Below are positions 45,470 through 53,995 of a DNA stretch of 64,000 nt, piece after piece (the stretch's first letter is position 1; each line of letters begins with the position of its first letter). This DNA is from BQJU01 sp964015035 (lineage in GTDB: Bacteria; Bacteroidota; Bacteroidia; Chitinophagales; Saprospiraceae). The stretch is taken from assembly GCA_964015035.1 (NCBI GenBank), contig CAXHCA010000008.1:1-64000 (forward strand), in the 5' to 3' direction. Made by a program: the position numbers and the translations under genes. The notes under the pieces were generated by a model. That model was not told the DNA's origin. It saw only the letters and a program-made list of their open reading frames with translations, and did not search any database.

Positions 45470-45937
45470 ATGGCTAAGTTTACAAAAAAGAGAGGTAAGG
45501 CTAAACCAGCGATCTCTACGGCGTCCTTGCCGGATATCATCTTCATGTTGCTGTTCTTCTTTATGGTGGTAACCGTATTGAGAGATGCTGAATTGAAGGT
45601 GAAAGTGATTACGCCTTATGCTACCGAATTGATTAAACTGGAGGAAAAGTCTTTGGTGAATTATATTTATATCGGAAAACCACTGAAAAAATACCAGGAC
45701 ATTTACGGCACCAAGCCACGGATGCAACTTGGAGATAAATTTGCCGACGTAAAGGACATTCCTCTTTTCCTGGAGAAGCACAAGATTAAAGTTCCTGAAA
45801 ATAAACGCCCAAGAATTACTTCTTCCCTCCGTGTGGATGGTGAGGTTACCATGGGTATTGTACAGGACGTTAAAACCCAGCTTCGCAAATCGGGGCAGTT
45901 GGTAATCAACTATTCTGCAAAACAACGTCCAGATTAA
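45470..45937 (+). CDS. exbD: ExbD-type biopolymer transport protein, second copy
   Basis: 155 residues from ATG 45470; an ATG three codons earlier (45461) is also in frame. The membrane helix SLPDIIFMLLFFFMVVTVL carries the conserved Asp (about residue 21). It is shorter and only distantly similar to the first copy. It follows that copy by 94 nt with no terminator between. Two different ExbD proteins suggest a heterodimeric rotor subunit, as occurs in other Bacteroidota exbB-exbD-exbD operons. A strong terminator follows. Confidence 0.9.
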   Translation: MAKFTKKRGKAKPAISTASLPDIIFMLLFFFMVVTVLRDAELKVKVITPYATELIKLEEKSLVNYIYIGKPLKKYQDIYGTKPRMQLGDKFADVKDIPLFLEKHKIKVPENKRPRITSSLRVDGEVTMGIVQDVKTQLRKSGQLVINYSAKQRPD

Positions 45938-45964
45938 ATAGAACTTGGTTTGGACTCCAAAAAT

Positions 45965-45998
45965 AAAAAGGGCTTTCAGATTTCTGAAAGCCCTTTTT
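45965..45998. terminator. Bidirectional terminator after the exbD operon
   Basis: AAAAAGGGCTTTCAG / CTGAAAGCCCTTTTT, 15-bp perfect stem with an ATTT loop, between the second exbD and the convergent DUF4293 gene. Confidence 0.95.
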
Positions 45999-46025
45999 GC
46001 GTTTTTCTACGGGGCCTTTTTCCTC

Positions 46026-46469
46026 CTACCGCAAACGGTCCATTGATTTTACCAGCTTTTCATCTTTGCGAATATACCGGCTGGCTACTACTGCAAAAAT
46101 AATGGTCAAAATTGGAAGGGAAATGCCAAAGCCATAATCAATCGAAGCATTGGCCGTTTCAACGGCCTTGTCTTGCAACCCGGCAATCAAGGCCCAAGTG
46201 CCTCCCGCAAGTGCTACAATAGCAGCAAGCAGAGAGAGGCGGGATTGGAACACCCGATTTTTGAACAGGAAGATGGCAATAAACGCAATCAAACCCGCCA
46301 GTCCAAATAGAATGAGTAAGGCAATATTGTCCTGGGCAGTGTATCTCGCGTCTTGAAAAATGGCCGAGGCGGTTACGGCTTCCTCACTGGTAGCAAAAGG
46401 CGTGGCCAGTGCACCAAAAGCTGATGCTGAGGCCAGAAAAAGGAAGACGGATTGAATTCTCTGAATCAT
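46026..46469 (-). CDS. DUF4293 family membrane protein
   Basis: 147 residues, four helices (about 5-25, 50-68, 78-98 and 115-135). The start MIQRIQSVFLFLA and the overall size match the Bacteroidota-specific DUF4293 family. No function is known for the family. It is a single-gene unit, convergent with exbD across a shared terminator. Confidence 0.85.
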   Translation of the reverse strand: MIQRIQSVFLFLASASAFGALATPFATSEEAVTASAIFQDARYTAQDNIALLILFGLAGLIAFIAIFLFKNRVFQSRLSLLAAIVALAGGTWALIAGLQDKAVETANASIDYGFGISLPILTIIFAVVASRYIRKDEKLVKSMDRLR

Positions 46470-46616
46470 ATTATTTTTTGCGATGGAACGCTATCAGAAT
46501 GGTTGCTCTATTCGCATTCTGAAGGCCATCTTTTTTGGTTAAAAATTGGTTTACTTCGCAAAGATACTATTCATTCATCCTCCTGACAAAAGTGTAGGGG
46601 ACGAAGATTACCTTCT

Positions 46617-48374
46617 CTAATTATTTTGTCGGATGTAGTTTTTGACCAAATCCTCCAAAACAAATAGTGGTACACAACCGTGCGTTAATATGACATCGTG
46701 AAATTCGCGAACATCAAAATTGCCTTTTAAGGCTTTTTCAGCCCTATTGCGCAATTCACGAATTTCGAGCTCTCCCATTTTGTAAGATAGGGCTTGCGCC
46801 GGCCAACCAATGTAGCGATCAATTTCCGTATTGACCTCGTGAAGAGAGAGGGCGGTATTGGAAGCCAGAAAATCCACGGCCTCCTGCCTGCTCCATCCTT
46901 TACTATGGATACCCACATCAACAACCAGGCGACAGGCTCGCCACATTTCATAAGTCAATCGGCCAAACTCTTGATAAGGGGTTTCATAAATGCCCATTTC
47001 CTGTCCCAGCCATTCCGCGTATAAGCCCCATCCTTCTCCAAAGGCACTGAGGTAGCTGTGTTTGCGGAATTCTGGAAGGCCGGTCATTTCTTGAGCCAGC
47101 GAGATTTGGAGGTGATGACCAGGCACGGCTTCGTGTAGCGTAAGTGCAGGGAGTACATAGAGTGGCCGACTGTCTAATTTATAGGTGTTGACCCAATAGG
47201 TGCCCGCCTTATGGTTTTCCCAGGACCCCGGCACATAGCGACCCCCGGTGTATTTGGGGGCAATGGCATCGGGTACTGGCGCTACACCATAAGGTAGGCG
47301 AGGAAGGTGGTTGAACAATTGGGGTAATCGACCGTCAATTTTTTTGGCAATGAAGGAGGCTTCCTTTAGCAAGGCTTCAGGAGTTGGTGCATAAAATTGT
47401 GGATCGGTGCGCAGGAAGGACAAGAAATCTGCAAAATCTCCGGAAAACCCAACAGAATCGATAATACTTTGCATCTCGCTGCGAATGCGGGCGACTTCTT
47501 TTTGGCCAATGTCAAAGATTTCATCGGAAGAATAGGGGAGGGTGGTAAAGAAGCGGACTTGCTGTTCGTAGTATTCTTTGCCTCTAGGAATATTGGATAT
47601 ACCGATGGATTCTCGGGCAGCGGGTAAATATTTTTCTGCAATAAATGCCTTGATACGTTGGTAGGTAGGCACTACCTTTTGTAAAATCACCTGTTGAGCC
47701 TGCTTGCTGAGTTTTTGCCGCTTGCTGTCACTAATCTGTTCGGGCCAGTGTTGGAAAGGAGTATAAAACACACTTGATTCTGCACGATCCACCAAATGCG
47801 GATCGATGAAGCCTTCAAAGCCTTCTAAAATGACTTTGGGGGCAACAATGCCTGCTTCAATGCCCTGTTGCATCAAATCCAATTGTTGGTCTGCATAAAG
47901 GGGAAATGCTTCTAAACGAGCCAGGTAATTGTGGTAATCCTCCTCGTTGTTAAACGGCATTTCATCTGGGAGGAAGGTGAAGTCGGTATAAAACCCGCCT
48001 TCTGCATTTAATGGAATCAGGTGTGCCTTGAACTCAATCTGGGCGACATCATTTCGCAGCAAATATTTGAACATCTCATAACTCACCCGATCTTCGGCAG
48101 ATAATCGGTCAGGATCAATGCGGGCTAATTCTATGAGGATGGAATTCCAAAATTCTACCCGACGCCGGATACTGCTTTCACTGAGATTGGTTAGTTTGTC
48201 GTTATATTGGTTATTGCCGCAAGAGGTGGCGTAAACCGGGAATTCCTGCATGCGAAAAGCCCACTCCTGTTCAAACAGCGTGTACAGTGCGCGTTGCGCA
48301 GATGTAGGCGCCGGAGCTTCTTGCTGGCAAGACCAAAGAATCGAGGCTAGACAAATACTCAAAAAGTATTTCAT
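46617..48374 (-). CDS. DUF885 family lipoprotein, putative metallopeptidase
   Basis: 585 residues from ATG 48374 (MKYFLSICLASILWSCQQEAP); lipobox ILWSC, Cys16. The body is the DUF885 family, which shares a fold with gluzincin peptidases: TLHEAVPGHHLQISLAQEMTG gives HExxxHH-like zinc ligands with the catalytic Glu, and EGWGLYAEWLGQEMG supplies a downstream Glu ligand. Located in the periplasm or at the outer membrane as a lipoprotein, probably cleaving short peptides; the substrate is unknown. Its 5' region overlaps the start region of the divergent FAD oxidoreductase frame. Confidence 0.85.
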   Translation of the reverse strand: MKYFLSICLASILWSCQQEAPAPTSAQRALYTLFEQEWAFRMQEFPVYATSCGNNQYNDKLTNLSESSIRRRVEFWNSILIELARIDPDRLSAEDRVSYEMFKYLLRNDVAQIEFKAHLIPLNAEGGFYTDFTFLPDEMPFNNEEDYHNYLARLEAFPLYADQQLDLMQQGIEAGIVAPKVILEGFEGFIDPHLVDRAESSVFYTPFQHWPEQISDSKRQKLSKQAQQVILQKVVPTYQRIKAFIAEKYLPAARESIGISNIPRGKEYYEQQVRFFTTLPYSSDEIFDIGQKEVARIRSEMQSIIDSVGFSGDFADFLSFLRTDPQFYAPTPEALLKEASFIAKKIDGRLPQLFNHLPRLPYGVAPVPDAIAPKYTGGRYVPGSWENHKAGTYWVNTYKLDSRPLYVLPALTLHEAVPGHHLQISLAQEMTGLPEFRKHSYLSAFGEGWGLYAEWLGQEMGIYETPYQEFGRLTYEMWRACRLVVDVGIHSKGWSRQEAVDFLASNTALSLHEVNTEIDRYIGWPAQALSYKMGELEIRELRNRAEKALKGNFDVREFHDVILTHGCVPLFVLEDLVKNYIRQNN

Positions 48375-48424
48375 TGATTTTCTTTCTGTAATTTTACCGG
48401 TAAAATTAATAAAATAAGCACAGC

Positions 48425-49585
48425 TTGGCGACTCTATCACATACCTACCAACTAAGCTATTGGGAAAGCGAGGTTTTTTTTAAGAAAATTGATGTAGCAA
48501 TCATCGGAAGTGGCATTGTTGGACTCAGTACGGCTATATCCCTGAAAGAAGCTGCTCCGGCTCTGAACGTTGCCGTTTTGGAACGTGGTCCATTGCCTAT
48601 TGGGGCAAGTACCCGCAATGCCGGGTTTGCTTGTTTCGGCAGCATGACCGAGTTGTTGGATGATTTACAAGTGAGGACAGAAGCAGAGGTTTGGAGTCTG
48701 GTGGAGCGCCGCTGGCGGGGGTTGCTGCGCTTGCGAAAGCGGATTGGCGATGCGGCATTGCGGTACGAAGAAGTAGGGGGCTTTGAACTCTTTCGGCCGG
48801 GGGAAGAGGCTGCATTTTCGGCCTGCCAGGATCAGCGCCAGCAATTTAATCAGCACTTGAAGTCCATTACGGGGCACTCAGCGGTTTTTAAAGTAGGCAA
48901 TCGGCAAATAGCAACCTTTGGGTTTCACGGGGTAAATCACTTGATGGAGAATCAGATTGAAGGCGTCATCCATACGGGAAAAATGATGAAGGCATTACTA
49001 GACATGGCCGGGGAACTAGATATTCAAGTCATCAATGGAATTGGCGTGGAAGGGCTTGAAGAGGAGGACGATGGCGTTGCTCTATTCACCTCTATCGGTT
49101 GGAGGATCAAAGCCCGACAAGTGGTAGTCGCGACGAATGGCTTTGCAGCAACACTTTTGCCAGAGTTAGGTGTAAAACCTGCGCGTAACCAGGTTTTGGT
49201 GACCCAACCAATCCCAAACCTGCCCTTTCGAGGAGGCTTTCATTATGATCGCGGATACATTTATTTTCGGGAAGTCGATGGTCGCATCTTATTGGGTGGG
49301 GGGAGAAATCTCGATCCGGATGGGGAAACGACTACGGACCTGGGGCAGACGGAAGGTATTCAGGAATACCTGAAAAAGTTATTATCAGAAGTCATCCTTC
49401 CCGGTCGGCCTTTGCGGATCGATCAGGTTTGGAGTGGGATCATGGGGGTAGGTACAGAGAAAAGCCCCATTTTGAAAAGCATAAGCCCCAGAATCATAGT
49501 AGCGGTACGCCTTGGCGGTATGGGCGTTGCCATCGGTAGTCTGCTTGGAGAAGAAGCCGCAGATTTGGCAATAAAACAGTTGTAA
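48425..49585 (+). CDS. FAD-dependent oxidoreductase (DAO family)
   Basis: 386 residues. The Rossmann dinucleotide motif is DVAIIGSGIVGLSTAISLKE (about residues 23-42), followed by LERGPLPIGASTRNAGFACFG. VVVATNGFAATLLPELGVKP and ILLGGGRNLDPDGETTTD mark the amino-acid/glycine oxidase-like group. It likely oxidises an amine with FAD in the cytoplasm; the substrate is not clear. The start is taken as TTG 48425 because no ATG lies between it and the QLSYWE opening that related proteins share. Confidence 0.85.
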   Translation: MATLSHTYQLSYWESEVFFKKIDVAIIGSGIVGLSTAISLKEAAPALNVAVLERGPLPIGASTRNAGFACFGSMTELLDDLQVRTEAEVWSLVERRWRGLLRLRKRIGDAALRYEEVGGFELFRPGEEAAFSACQDQRQQFNQHLKSITGHSAVFKVGNRQIATFGFHGVNHLMENQIEGVIHTGKMMKALLDMAGELDIQVINGIGVEGLEEEDDGVALFTSIGWRIKARQVVVATNGFAATLLPELGVKPARNQVLVTQPIPNLPFRGGFHYDRGYIYFREVDGRILLGGGRNLDPDGETTTDLGQTEGIQEYLKKLLSEVILPGRPLRIDQVWSGIMGVGTEKSPILKSISPRIIVAVRLGGMGVAIGSLLGEEAADLAIKQL

Positions 49586-49608
49586 AAGATAAAGCCGATT
49601 TTATTTCA

Positions 49609-50373
49609 TTATTCTTCCTTTTCTCTACCGACAAGGACGACCTGATCTTCTTCCAGCAGTGGCAGGCGCCGGTAACGGCAATACAGTTGCACGGTTGCCA
49701 GTACATCTTTTTCACAATACACAGCAATGCGATCCAAATCATTTTCTTCCCAATAGACCCGGCCTACGTTGCTGCCGTCAATGTCATCTTTCGGAGAGGG
49801 GAAACCTAGTACGGCAGCCAATAGTTTGAGAGAAGTATAGTTTTTGTAATCACCAAATTTCCAAAACTCCATGGTGTCGAGCAGGTGCTTGGTTTCCCAA
49901 GGTTTCTTACCGGCAATCTGCAGTGGTGTTGGCAGCGGGAGTTGGTTGATGACCAATCGGCGGCAGATGTAGGGAACGTCAAACTCTCTGATGTTGTGGC
50001 CACAAAGGGCATATCGATTGGTATTGCGGTAGTGTTGTTCGAGTAATTCGCTAAACGCGGTGAGCAATTCGGCTTCGTTGTCGCTGGCAAAGGATTTGAG
50101 GCGGACCATCAGGCGTTTTTCCTTATCGCGGTAAACGGCACCCACCGAAATGCAGATGATCTTACCAAATTCAGCATAGATGGCCGCCCGGTTTTTATAA
50201 AAATCCGCTATCTCGGTTTCTTCTATTTCTTCTTCGGGTTTTCGAAGCAGTTGTCGCGCTTTTGCCCTCCACAAAGGTTGAAAATCTTCCTCCAGTTTTT
50301 CGTAGGTAGGTTGAGCCGAAACGGTTTCAATATCTAGAAATAGGATGTTGCCAATATCAAATCCTTCTAACAT
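49609..50373 (-). CDS. 3'-5' exonuclease of the DnaQ-like/PolB-related fold
   Basis: 254 residues from ATG 50373 (MLEGFDIGNILFLDIET); the frame extends only to a TTG upstream. The DEDDy exonuclease motifs are present: FLDIET (Exo I, DxE), CGHNIREFDVPYI (Exo II, with H-N-x(3)-F-D) and YCEKDVLATVQLY (Exo III, Y-x(3)-D). This group is called PolB-related predicted exonuclease and trims DNA or RNA 3' ends. It is not attached to a polymerase domain. Convergent with the FAD oxidoreductase gene. Confidence 0.85.
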   Translation of the reverse strand: MLEGFDIGNILFLDIETVSAQPTYEKLEEDFQPLWRAKARQLLRKPEEEIEETEIADFYKNRAAIYAEFGKIICISVGAVYRDKEKRLMVRLKSFASDNEAELLTAFSELLEQHYRNTNRYALCGHNIREFDVPYICRRLVINQLPLPTPLQIAGKKPWETKHLLDTMEFWKFGDYKNYTSLKLLAAVLGFPSPKDDIDGSNVGRVYWEENDLDRIAVYCEKDVLATVQLYCRYRRLPLLEEDQVVLVGREKEE

Positions 50374-50462
50374 ATCAAGTGGTTTTGTCAATAAATGTGG
50401 TTAAAAGTAAGGATAAATTGAGAATTTTTTTAATCCTTCGAAGCCTTGGTTTTATTGATAAT

Positions 50463-50496
50463 TTGGCGCATTAGACTTAAGAAAATATTAAATTTG
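50463..50496 (+). promoter_or_regulatory. Promoter of the coiled-coil protein gene
   Basis: TTG (50463-50465), a 23-nt spacer and TAAATTTG (50489-50496), about 96 nt before the start at 50593. The spacer is at the long end for the consensus. Confidence 0.45.
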
Positions 50497-50592
50497 TAAT
50501 ATATCGACACAATTTTCAGAATTTGAAGCCCGTTTTATTGCCAGTTCAAAACACACGCTTCAAAGTTAATTGGTAAACCAAATTTTTTAAAC

Positions 50593-51630
50593 ATGAGTAC
50601 GAACAGTTCAAGTCCACGTCCAACCCCTCCAAATCCGGGGCCAACGACGACCCCTAACAAGAGTAATCAACAACGCAACACGGCGATTGCTGCTGTTGTC
50701 ATTGTTGCTCTTCTGGGACTCTGTACGTTTTTGGTTGTTAGAAATTATCAACTTGGTAACAAGAACACCTCCCTTGCTGCTTCCTACGATGAAAGCGAGC
50801 AACTGAAGGCTGAACTCGAAAAGCAGTATTATGAGGCGCTTTCCGAGCTGGAAGAGATGAGAGGAAGTAATGAAGAGCTTAACGCTTTGATTGAATCACA
50901 GAAAGAGGAATTAAAAACACAGAAAGAAAAGATTGACGGCTTGCTTCGTTCGAAAACTAATCTGGACAAGGCTAGAAAAGAGCTGGCAAGTCTGAATGCT
51001 AAGGTAGAACAGTATTTGGCGGAGATCAATCAGCTACGCGAAGAAAATGAATTGTTGGCCGCCTCCAACTCACAATTGTCAGAGCAAAATCAATCCCTCT
51101 CGGGGGAACTGGATTCTCAGCGTATGAGCAATGCAGAATTGTCTTCTGAAAAAGCGATGTTGGTTAGCGAAAAAGAGACACTTGAGCAGGAGAGAGCCAG
51201 GTTGTCTAAAAAAGTGAACATCGCTTCTGTGATTAAAGTAGAAGAAATGGAGGTCAACGGATTGAAAACCAGAAAAAGTGGAAAAGCGGTAAAGAAAAAA
51301 TTCGCTAAAAACATTGAGCAAATCAATGTATGCTTCAACACCACGGCAAATGTCGTAGCGGAAGAAGGCACGGAGATTTTCTACATCAGAATCATCAACC
51401 CACTGGGCGAAACCCTGGCGATCGATGATTTGGGATCTGGTGTTTTTACCAACAATGCTACTGGTGAAGAAGTACGCTATACTAAGGCAAAGGAAATTAA
51501 GTACGATCAAACGGAAAGAAACGTTTGTTTGGACTGGACACCTGGTCAGGCTTTCCAAAAAGGAACTTACGATGTAGAAATCTACAACAAAGGGTACCTG
51601 GCGGGAAGTACTTCGGTTACCCTGAAGTAA
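50593..51630 (+). CDS. Membrane-anchored coiled-coil protein, function unknown
   Basis: 345 residues. A Ser/Pro/Thr-rich N-terminus (~28 residues) is followed by one membrane helix (about 31-51, NTAIAAVVIVALLGLCTFLVV), then a long coiled coil (about 58-208) of heptads rich in Glu, Leu and Gln. A C-terminal beta-rich domain (~215-345) has AKNIEQINVCFNTTANVVAEEG and NVCLDWTPGQAFQKGTYDVEIYN. Likely inserted in the inner membrane with the domain outside. No characterised family comes to mind; possibly a structural or scaffold protein. Terminator 18 nt downstream. Confidence 0.85.
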   Translation: MSTNSSSPRPTPPNPGPTTTPNKSNQQRNTAIAAVVIVALLGLCTFLVVRNYQLGNKNTSLAASYDESEQLKAELEKQYYEALSELEEMRGSNEELNALIESQKEELKTQKEKIDGLLRSKTNLDKARKELASLNAKVEQYLAEINQLREENELLAASNSQLSEQNQSLSGELDSQRMSNAELSSEKAMLVSEKETLEQERARLSKKVNIASVIKVEEMEVNGLKTRKSGKAVKKKFAKNIEQINVCFNTTANVVAEEGTEIFYIRIINPLGETLAIDDLGSGVFTNNATGEEVRYTKAKEIKYDQTERNVCLDWTPGQAFQKGTYDVEIYNKGYLAGSTSVTLK

Positions 51631-51648
51631 TCCGGGATATCAAGAATG

Positions 51649-51688
51649 AAAAAACGTCGGAGCGGTAAGTGCTGTTCCGGCGTTTTTT
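51649..51688 (+). terminator. Terminator after the coiled-coil protein gene
   Basis: AAAAAACGTCGGA / TCCGGCGTTTTTT stem with a 12-14-nt loop, followed by the T-run. Confidence 0.8.
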
Positions 51689-51735
51689 CGTTATGTGCTA
51701 GTGGTAGATCAAAAACAAATCCTAATTTTGAGCGT

Positions 51736-51933
51736 TAGTGCATGTTGGGAGGTAGTCCCTGAAGTATATTCGGGCAAGCTATTCATTCCCGGTAAAACCG
51801 GGATTTTGAAACCTCACTTCGGCTGTTTTTTCGTCCGTCTCGGCTCAGCCGAGATGCACTCAAAAATGAGCCTCGCGAGAACCCAAAACCTGCAATTTTC
51901 GTTACCAATGCACCACCTCCAAACATGCACTAA
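51736..51933. repeat. Dispersed hairpin repeat, copy 4 (long reference form)
   Basis: About 198 nt, bounded by TTAGTGCATGTTGGGAGGT and ACCACCTCCAAACATGCACTAA. Contains CCCGGTAAAACCGGG, CTCGGCTCAGCCGAG, CTCAAAAATGAG and TCTCGCGAGA sub-hairpins. It is the best complete copy, and copy 2 is its reverse complement. It ends 4 nt before the start codon of the DUF2452 gene. Confidence 0.92.
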
Positions 51934-51937
51934 GTAT

Positions 51938-52390
51938 ATGGAAAAAGGATCAAAGGAAAAGTCAAAGGATTTTGTTAATCCCATCGATAAAGAAAAGGTG
52001 GCAGAGGATCCACATTTGTTGCCCTATGCCCATACCGTCGGTGGAGTGGTCATCAAGCCAATTGATAAAGGGCGCGTAAAAGGCAGAGCGGTCAGCTCTA
52101 TGTACAAACAGACAGAGATGCAACTCAATCAGATTAAGAAACAGATTGAGTTGTTGGCCCAGCAGGCACAAGCCATTCAAAATCGCGTAGCGATTTCTGA
52201 GGAAATTTACCAGGCGGAAATGAGTTTTGAACCTTTGGTGGGCTTTGTCTATCATCTGTATCGCCGCAATAATGGGAAGGCTTTGTTGTCTATGGTGGGG
52301 CCAGAGGAATGGGGAACTGGTGCTCCTTACGATTTTGTGGCTACGGTACACCTACTGGCCGATCACACCTGGGAAATTTTGGAAGATTGA
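51938..52390 (+). CDS. DUF2452 family protein
   Basis: 150 residues from ATG 51938. The frame is open further upstream but runs through repeat copy 4, so I reject that extension. DFVNPIDKEKVAEDPHLLPYAHTVGGVVIKPIDKGRVKGRA opens the domain, then a coiled coil (~60-95), then YHLYRRNNGKALLSMVGPEEWG. DUF2452 proteins are found in Bacteroidota and vertebrates (C1orf50) with no known function. The start codon is only 4 nt from the repeat, so the 5' leader is largely repeat sequence. Confidence 0.85.
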   Translation: MEKGSKEKSKDFVNPIDKEKVAEDPHLLPYAHTVGGVVIKPIDKGRVKGRAVSSMYKQTEMQLNQIKKQIELLAQQAQAIQNRVAISEEIYQAEMSFEPLVGFVYHLYRRNNGKALLSMVGPEEWGTGAPYDFVATVHLLADHTWEILED

Positions 52391-52407
52391 TTTTTTAATT
52401 TATTGAT

Positions 52408-52773
52408 ATGCAGTATTTTTTGACAATCCTGTTGGCTGGAACGCTACTGTTGGTAGGCGATGTCTCCAAGGTAGAGTGGCTCACAGCAGAAACGCATGAT
52501 TTTGGCGATATCTTGCATCGGGAACCGGTTGAGGTTTCTTTCGAATTTAAAAATATCAGTGGTGAACCCATCGTGATTGACAATGTTCGCACCTCCTGCG
52601 GATGTACTGCTGCTGATTGGGGGGTAGCCCCGATTTTGCCAGATTCCGTTGGGTTGATCAACATTGAATTTGATGCCCGCGAACCCGGCTATTTTCACAA
52701 ATGGATCAAGGTTTATTTTAGTGGCCAACGCAAAGCAGAAAGGCGGTTTATTGAAGGCTTTGTCGAGGAATAG
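52408..52773 (+). CDS. DUF1573 family secreted protein
   Basis: 121 residues. Short hydrophobic N-terminus (residues 3-17) as signal. The body is the DUF1573 Ig-like domain: THDFGDILHREPVEVSFEFKNISGEPIVIDNVRTSCGCTAADW, with the conserved CGC and the beta-strand pattern ending in KWIKVYFSGQ. Present in many Bacteroidota secreted or lipoproteins; thought to be an adhesive or structural beta-sandwich. Shorter than typical members, so it is a minimal version. Starts 17 nt after the DUF2452 gene. Confidence 0.85.
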   Translation: MQYFLTILLAGTLLLVGDVSKVEWLTAETHDFGDILHREPVEVSFEFKNISGEPIVIDNVRTSCGCTAADWGVAPILPDSVGLINIEFDAREPGYFHKWIKVYFSGQRKAERRFIEGFVEE

Positions 52774-52850
52774 GGGACTGACTTGCCTGTTTTCGTTAAA
52801 ATCTCACCTCAAAACTGGTCCTATTCTTTTTTCGAGTGCTTTTTCCGTTA

Positions 52851-52970
52851 TCCCTGAACGGCGGCCGCGGTAGTGATAGAAGCGGTATCCCGATGCCTAA
52901 ATCGGGATAAGAGCGGATAGCACGACCCGAAGCGAGGCTGAGCCGAGTGAAGGGGACCGCCCAAAAAAAA
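52851..52970 (+). ncRNA. Structured intergenic element (possible Bacteroidota RNA/repeat class)
   Basis: An outer GGCGG / CCGCC pair (52860-52864 with 52967-52971) encloses a 9-bp perfect hairpin TATCCCGAT / ATCGGGATA (52886-52909), then GCGGATAGCACGACCC, then GGCTgAGCC, and it ends in CCAAAAAAAA. The phrase GATAGAAGCGG...GCGGATAGCACGACCC recurs in Bacteroidota genomes in my recollection and may correspond to a known motif such as Flavo-1. I cannot confirm this by search. Strand is assumed from the phrase. Confidence 0.45.
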
Positions 52971-53170
52971 TCTCAAAAGCACAACTTTCTGCTCAAAAAT
53001 CAGTACTTATATAAGGAAATGATTTAGACTTATTTTCCTGGACTGGGATCTTAAAGCCTTGATGGCTGGACTGTGCCATTTTTTCGACCCACACCTTCCA
53101 GGGCCTGCTTGGCAGCAATAAGCTTAAATCACTTCAATACCAAAGATCATTTCAAACTGAAGTATCCGTC

Positions 53171-53992
53171 ATGGACGAGAAATTTATTGAAGCCTTATAC
53201 AATGCACACAGAGATGCAGAATCCATTCCATCACCGGATTTGGTTTGCAATTGGTTGAATGGGGTGCTCAAATTGTTGTTTCCGGAATTGGCGGATCGGC
53301 ACTATGAGAATTACCGCAGTTTTCAGCAGCACTACGCTGCCCTGCGTCTGGAATTGTATACTATTTTGGACAAAATAGGCACTCATCGGCTGGAGTTGGC
53401 TCCCGAGGTGCTGGAAAAGCGATTTTTGGAACAACTTCCCGCTTTGCGCAAGGCCTTGTTGATTGATGCCGAGGCCATTTTGGCCGGCGACCCCGCGGCA
53501 CCGAGCATGACGGAGGTGATTAGAAGTTACCCCGGTTTTTTTGCAATTGCTGTACATCGGTTGGCACATGAGTTTTATAACATGCGCGTGCCATTGATAC
53601 CCCGAATTCTCTCAGAATTTGCGCATAGCCAGACGGGCATTGATATTCATCCGGGGGCAAAGATAGGACCTCGTTTTTGCATTGATCACGGTACGGGGGT
53701 AGTCATTGGTGAAACCGTGGTCATAGGCGAGCATGTCAAGGTGTACCAAGGCGTAACGCTTGGGGCGCTAAGTGTGCGCAAGGAGATGGCCAAAACTAAA
53801 AGGCATCCGACAATAGAAGACAATGTTGTGATCTATTCCGGCGCCACCATTCTGGGGGGCGAAACCGTAATTGGACACGATAGTATCATTGGCGGTAATG
53901 TCTGGATTACCCGGTCTGTAAGTCCGCATTCCAGGGTGTATTATCAAGGACAGGTGTTGCAACGCGAAGAAATAGAAACTCCACAATTATAA
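53171..53992 (+). CDS. cysE: Serine O-acetyltransferase (EpsC/CysE type)
   Basis: 273 residues. An N-terminal helical domain (~1-140) is followed by a left-handed beta helix of hexapeptide repeats (~155-255: GIDIHPGAKIGPRFCIDHGTGVVIGETVVIGEHVKVYQGVTLGALSV, with the catalytic HPGA and DHGTG). It acetylates L-serine to O-acetylserine in cysteine synthesis. The helical N-terminus and the longer size mark the EpsC-type. The cysteine synthase gene follows after 3 nt, so the two enzymes of the pathway are made together. Confidence 0.93.
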   Translation: MDEKFIEALYNAHRDAESIPSPDLVCNWLNGVLKLLFPELADRHYENYRSFQQHYAALRLELYTILDKIGTHRLELAPEVLEKRFLEQLPALRKALLIDAEAILAGDPAAPSMTEVIRSYPGFFAIAVHRLAHEFYNMRVPLIPRILSEFAHSQTGIDIHPGAKIGPRFCIDHGTGVVIGETVVIGEHVKVYQGVTLGALSVRKEMAKTKRHPTIEDNVVIYSGATILGGETVIGHDSIIGGNVWITRSVSPHSRVYYQGQVLQREEIETPQL

Positions 53993-53995
53993 TAG

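Noticed and set aside
51695..51937. 81-codon N-terminal extension of the DUF2452 protein
   Set aside because: It is translation of repeat copy 4; a better ATG lies at 51938 and starts the known domain.
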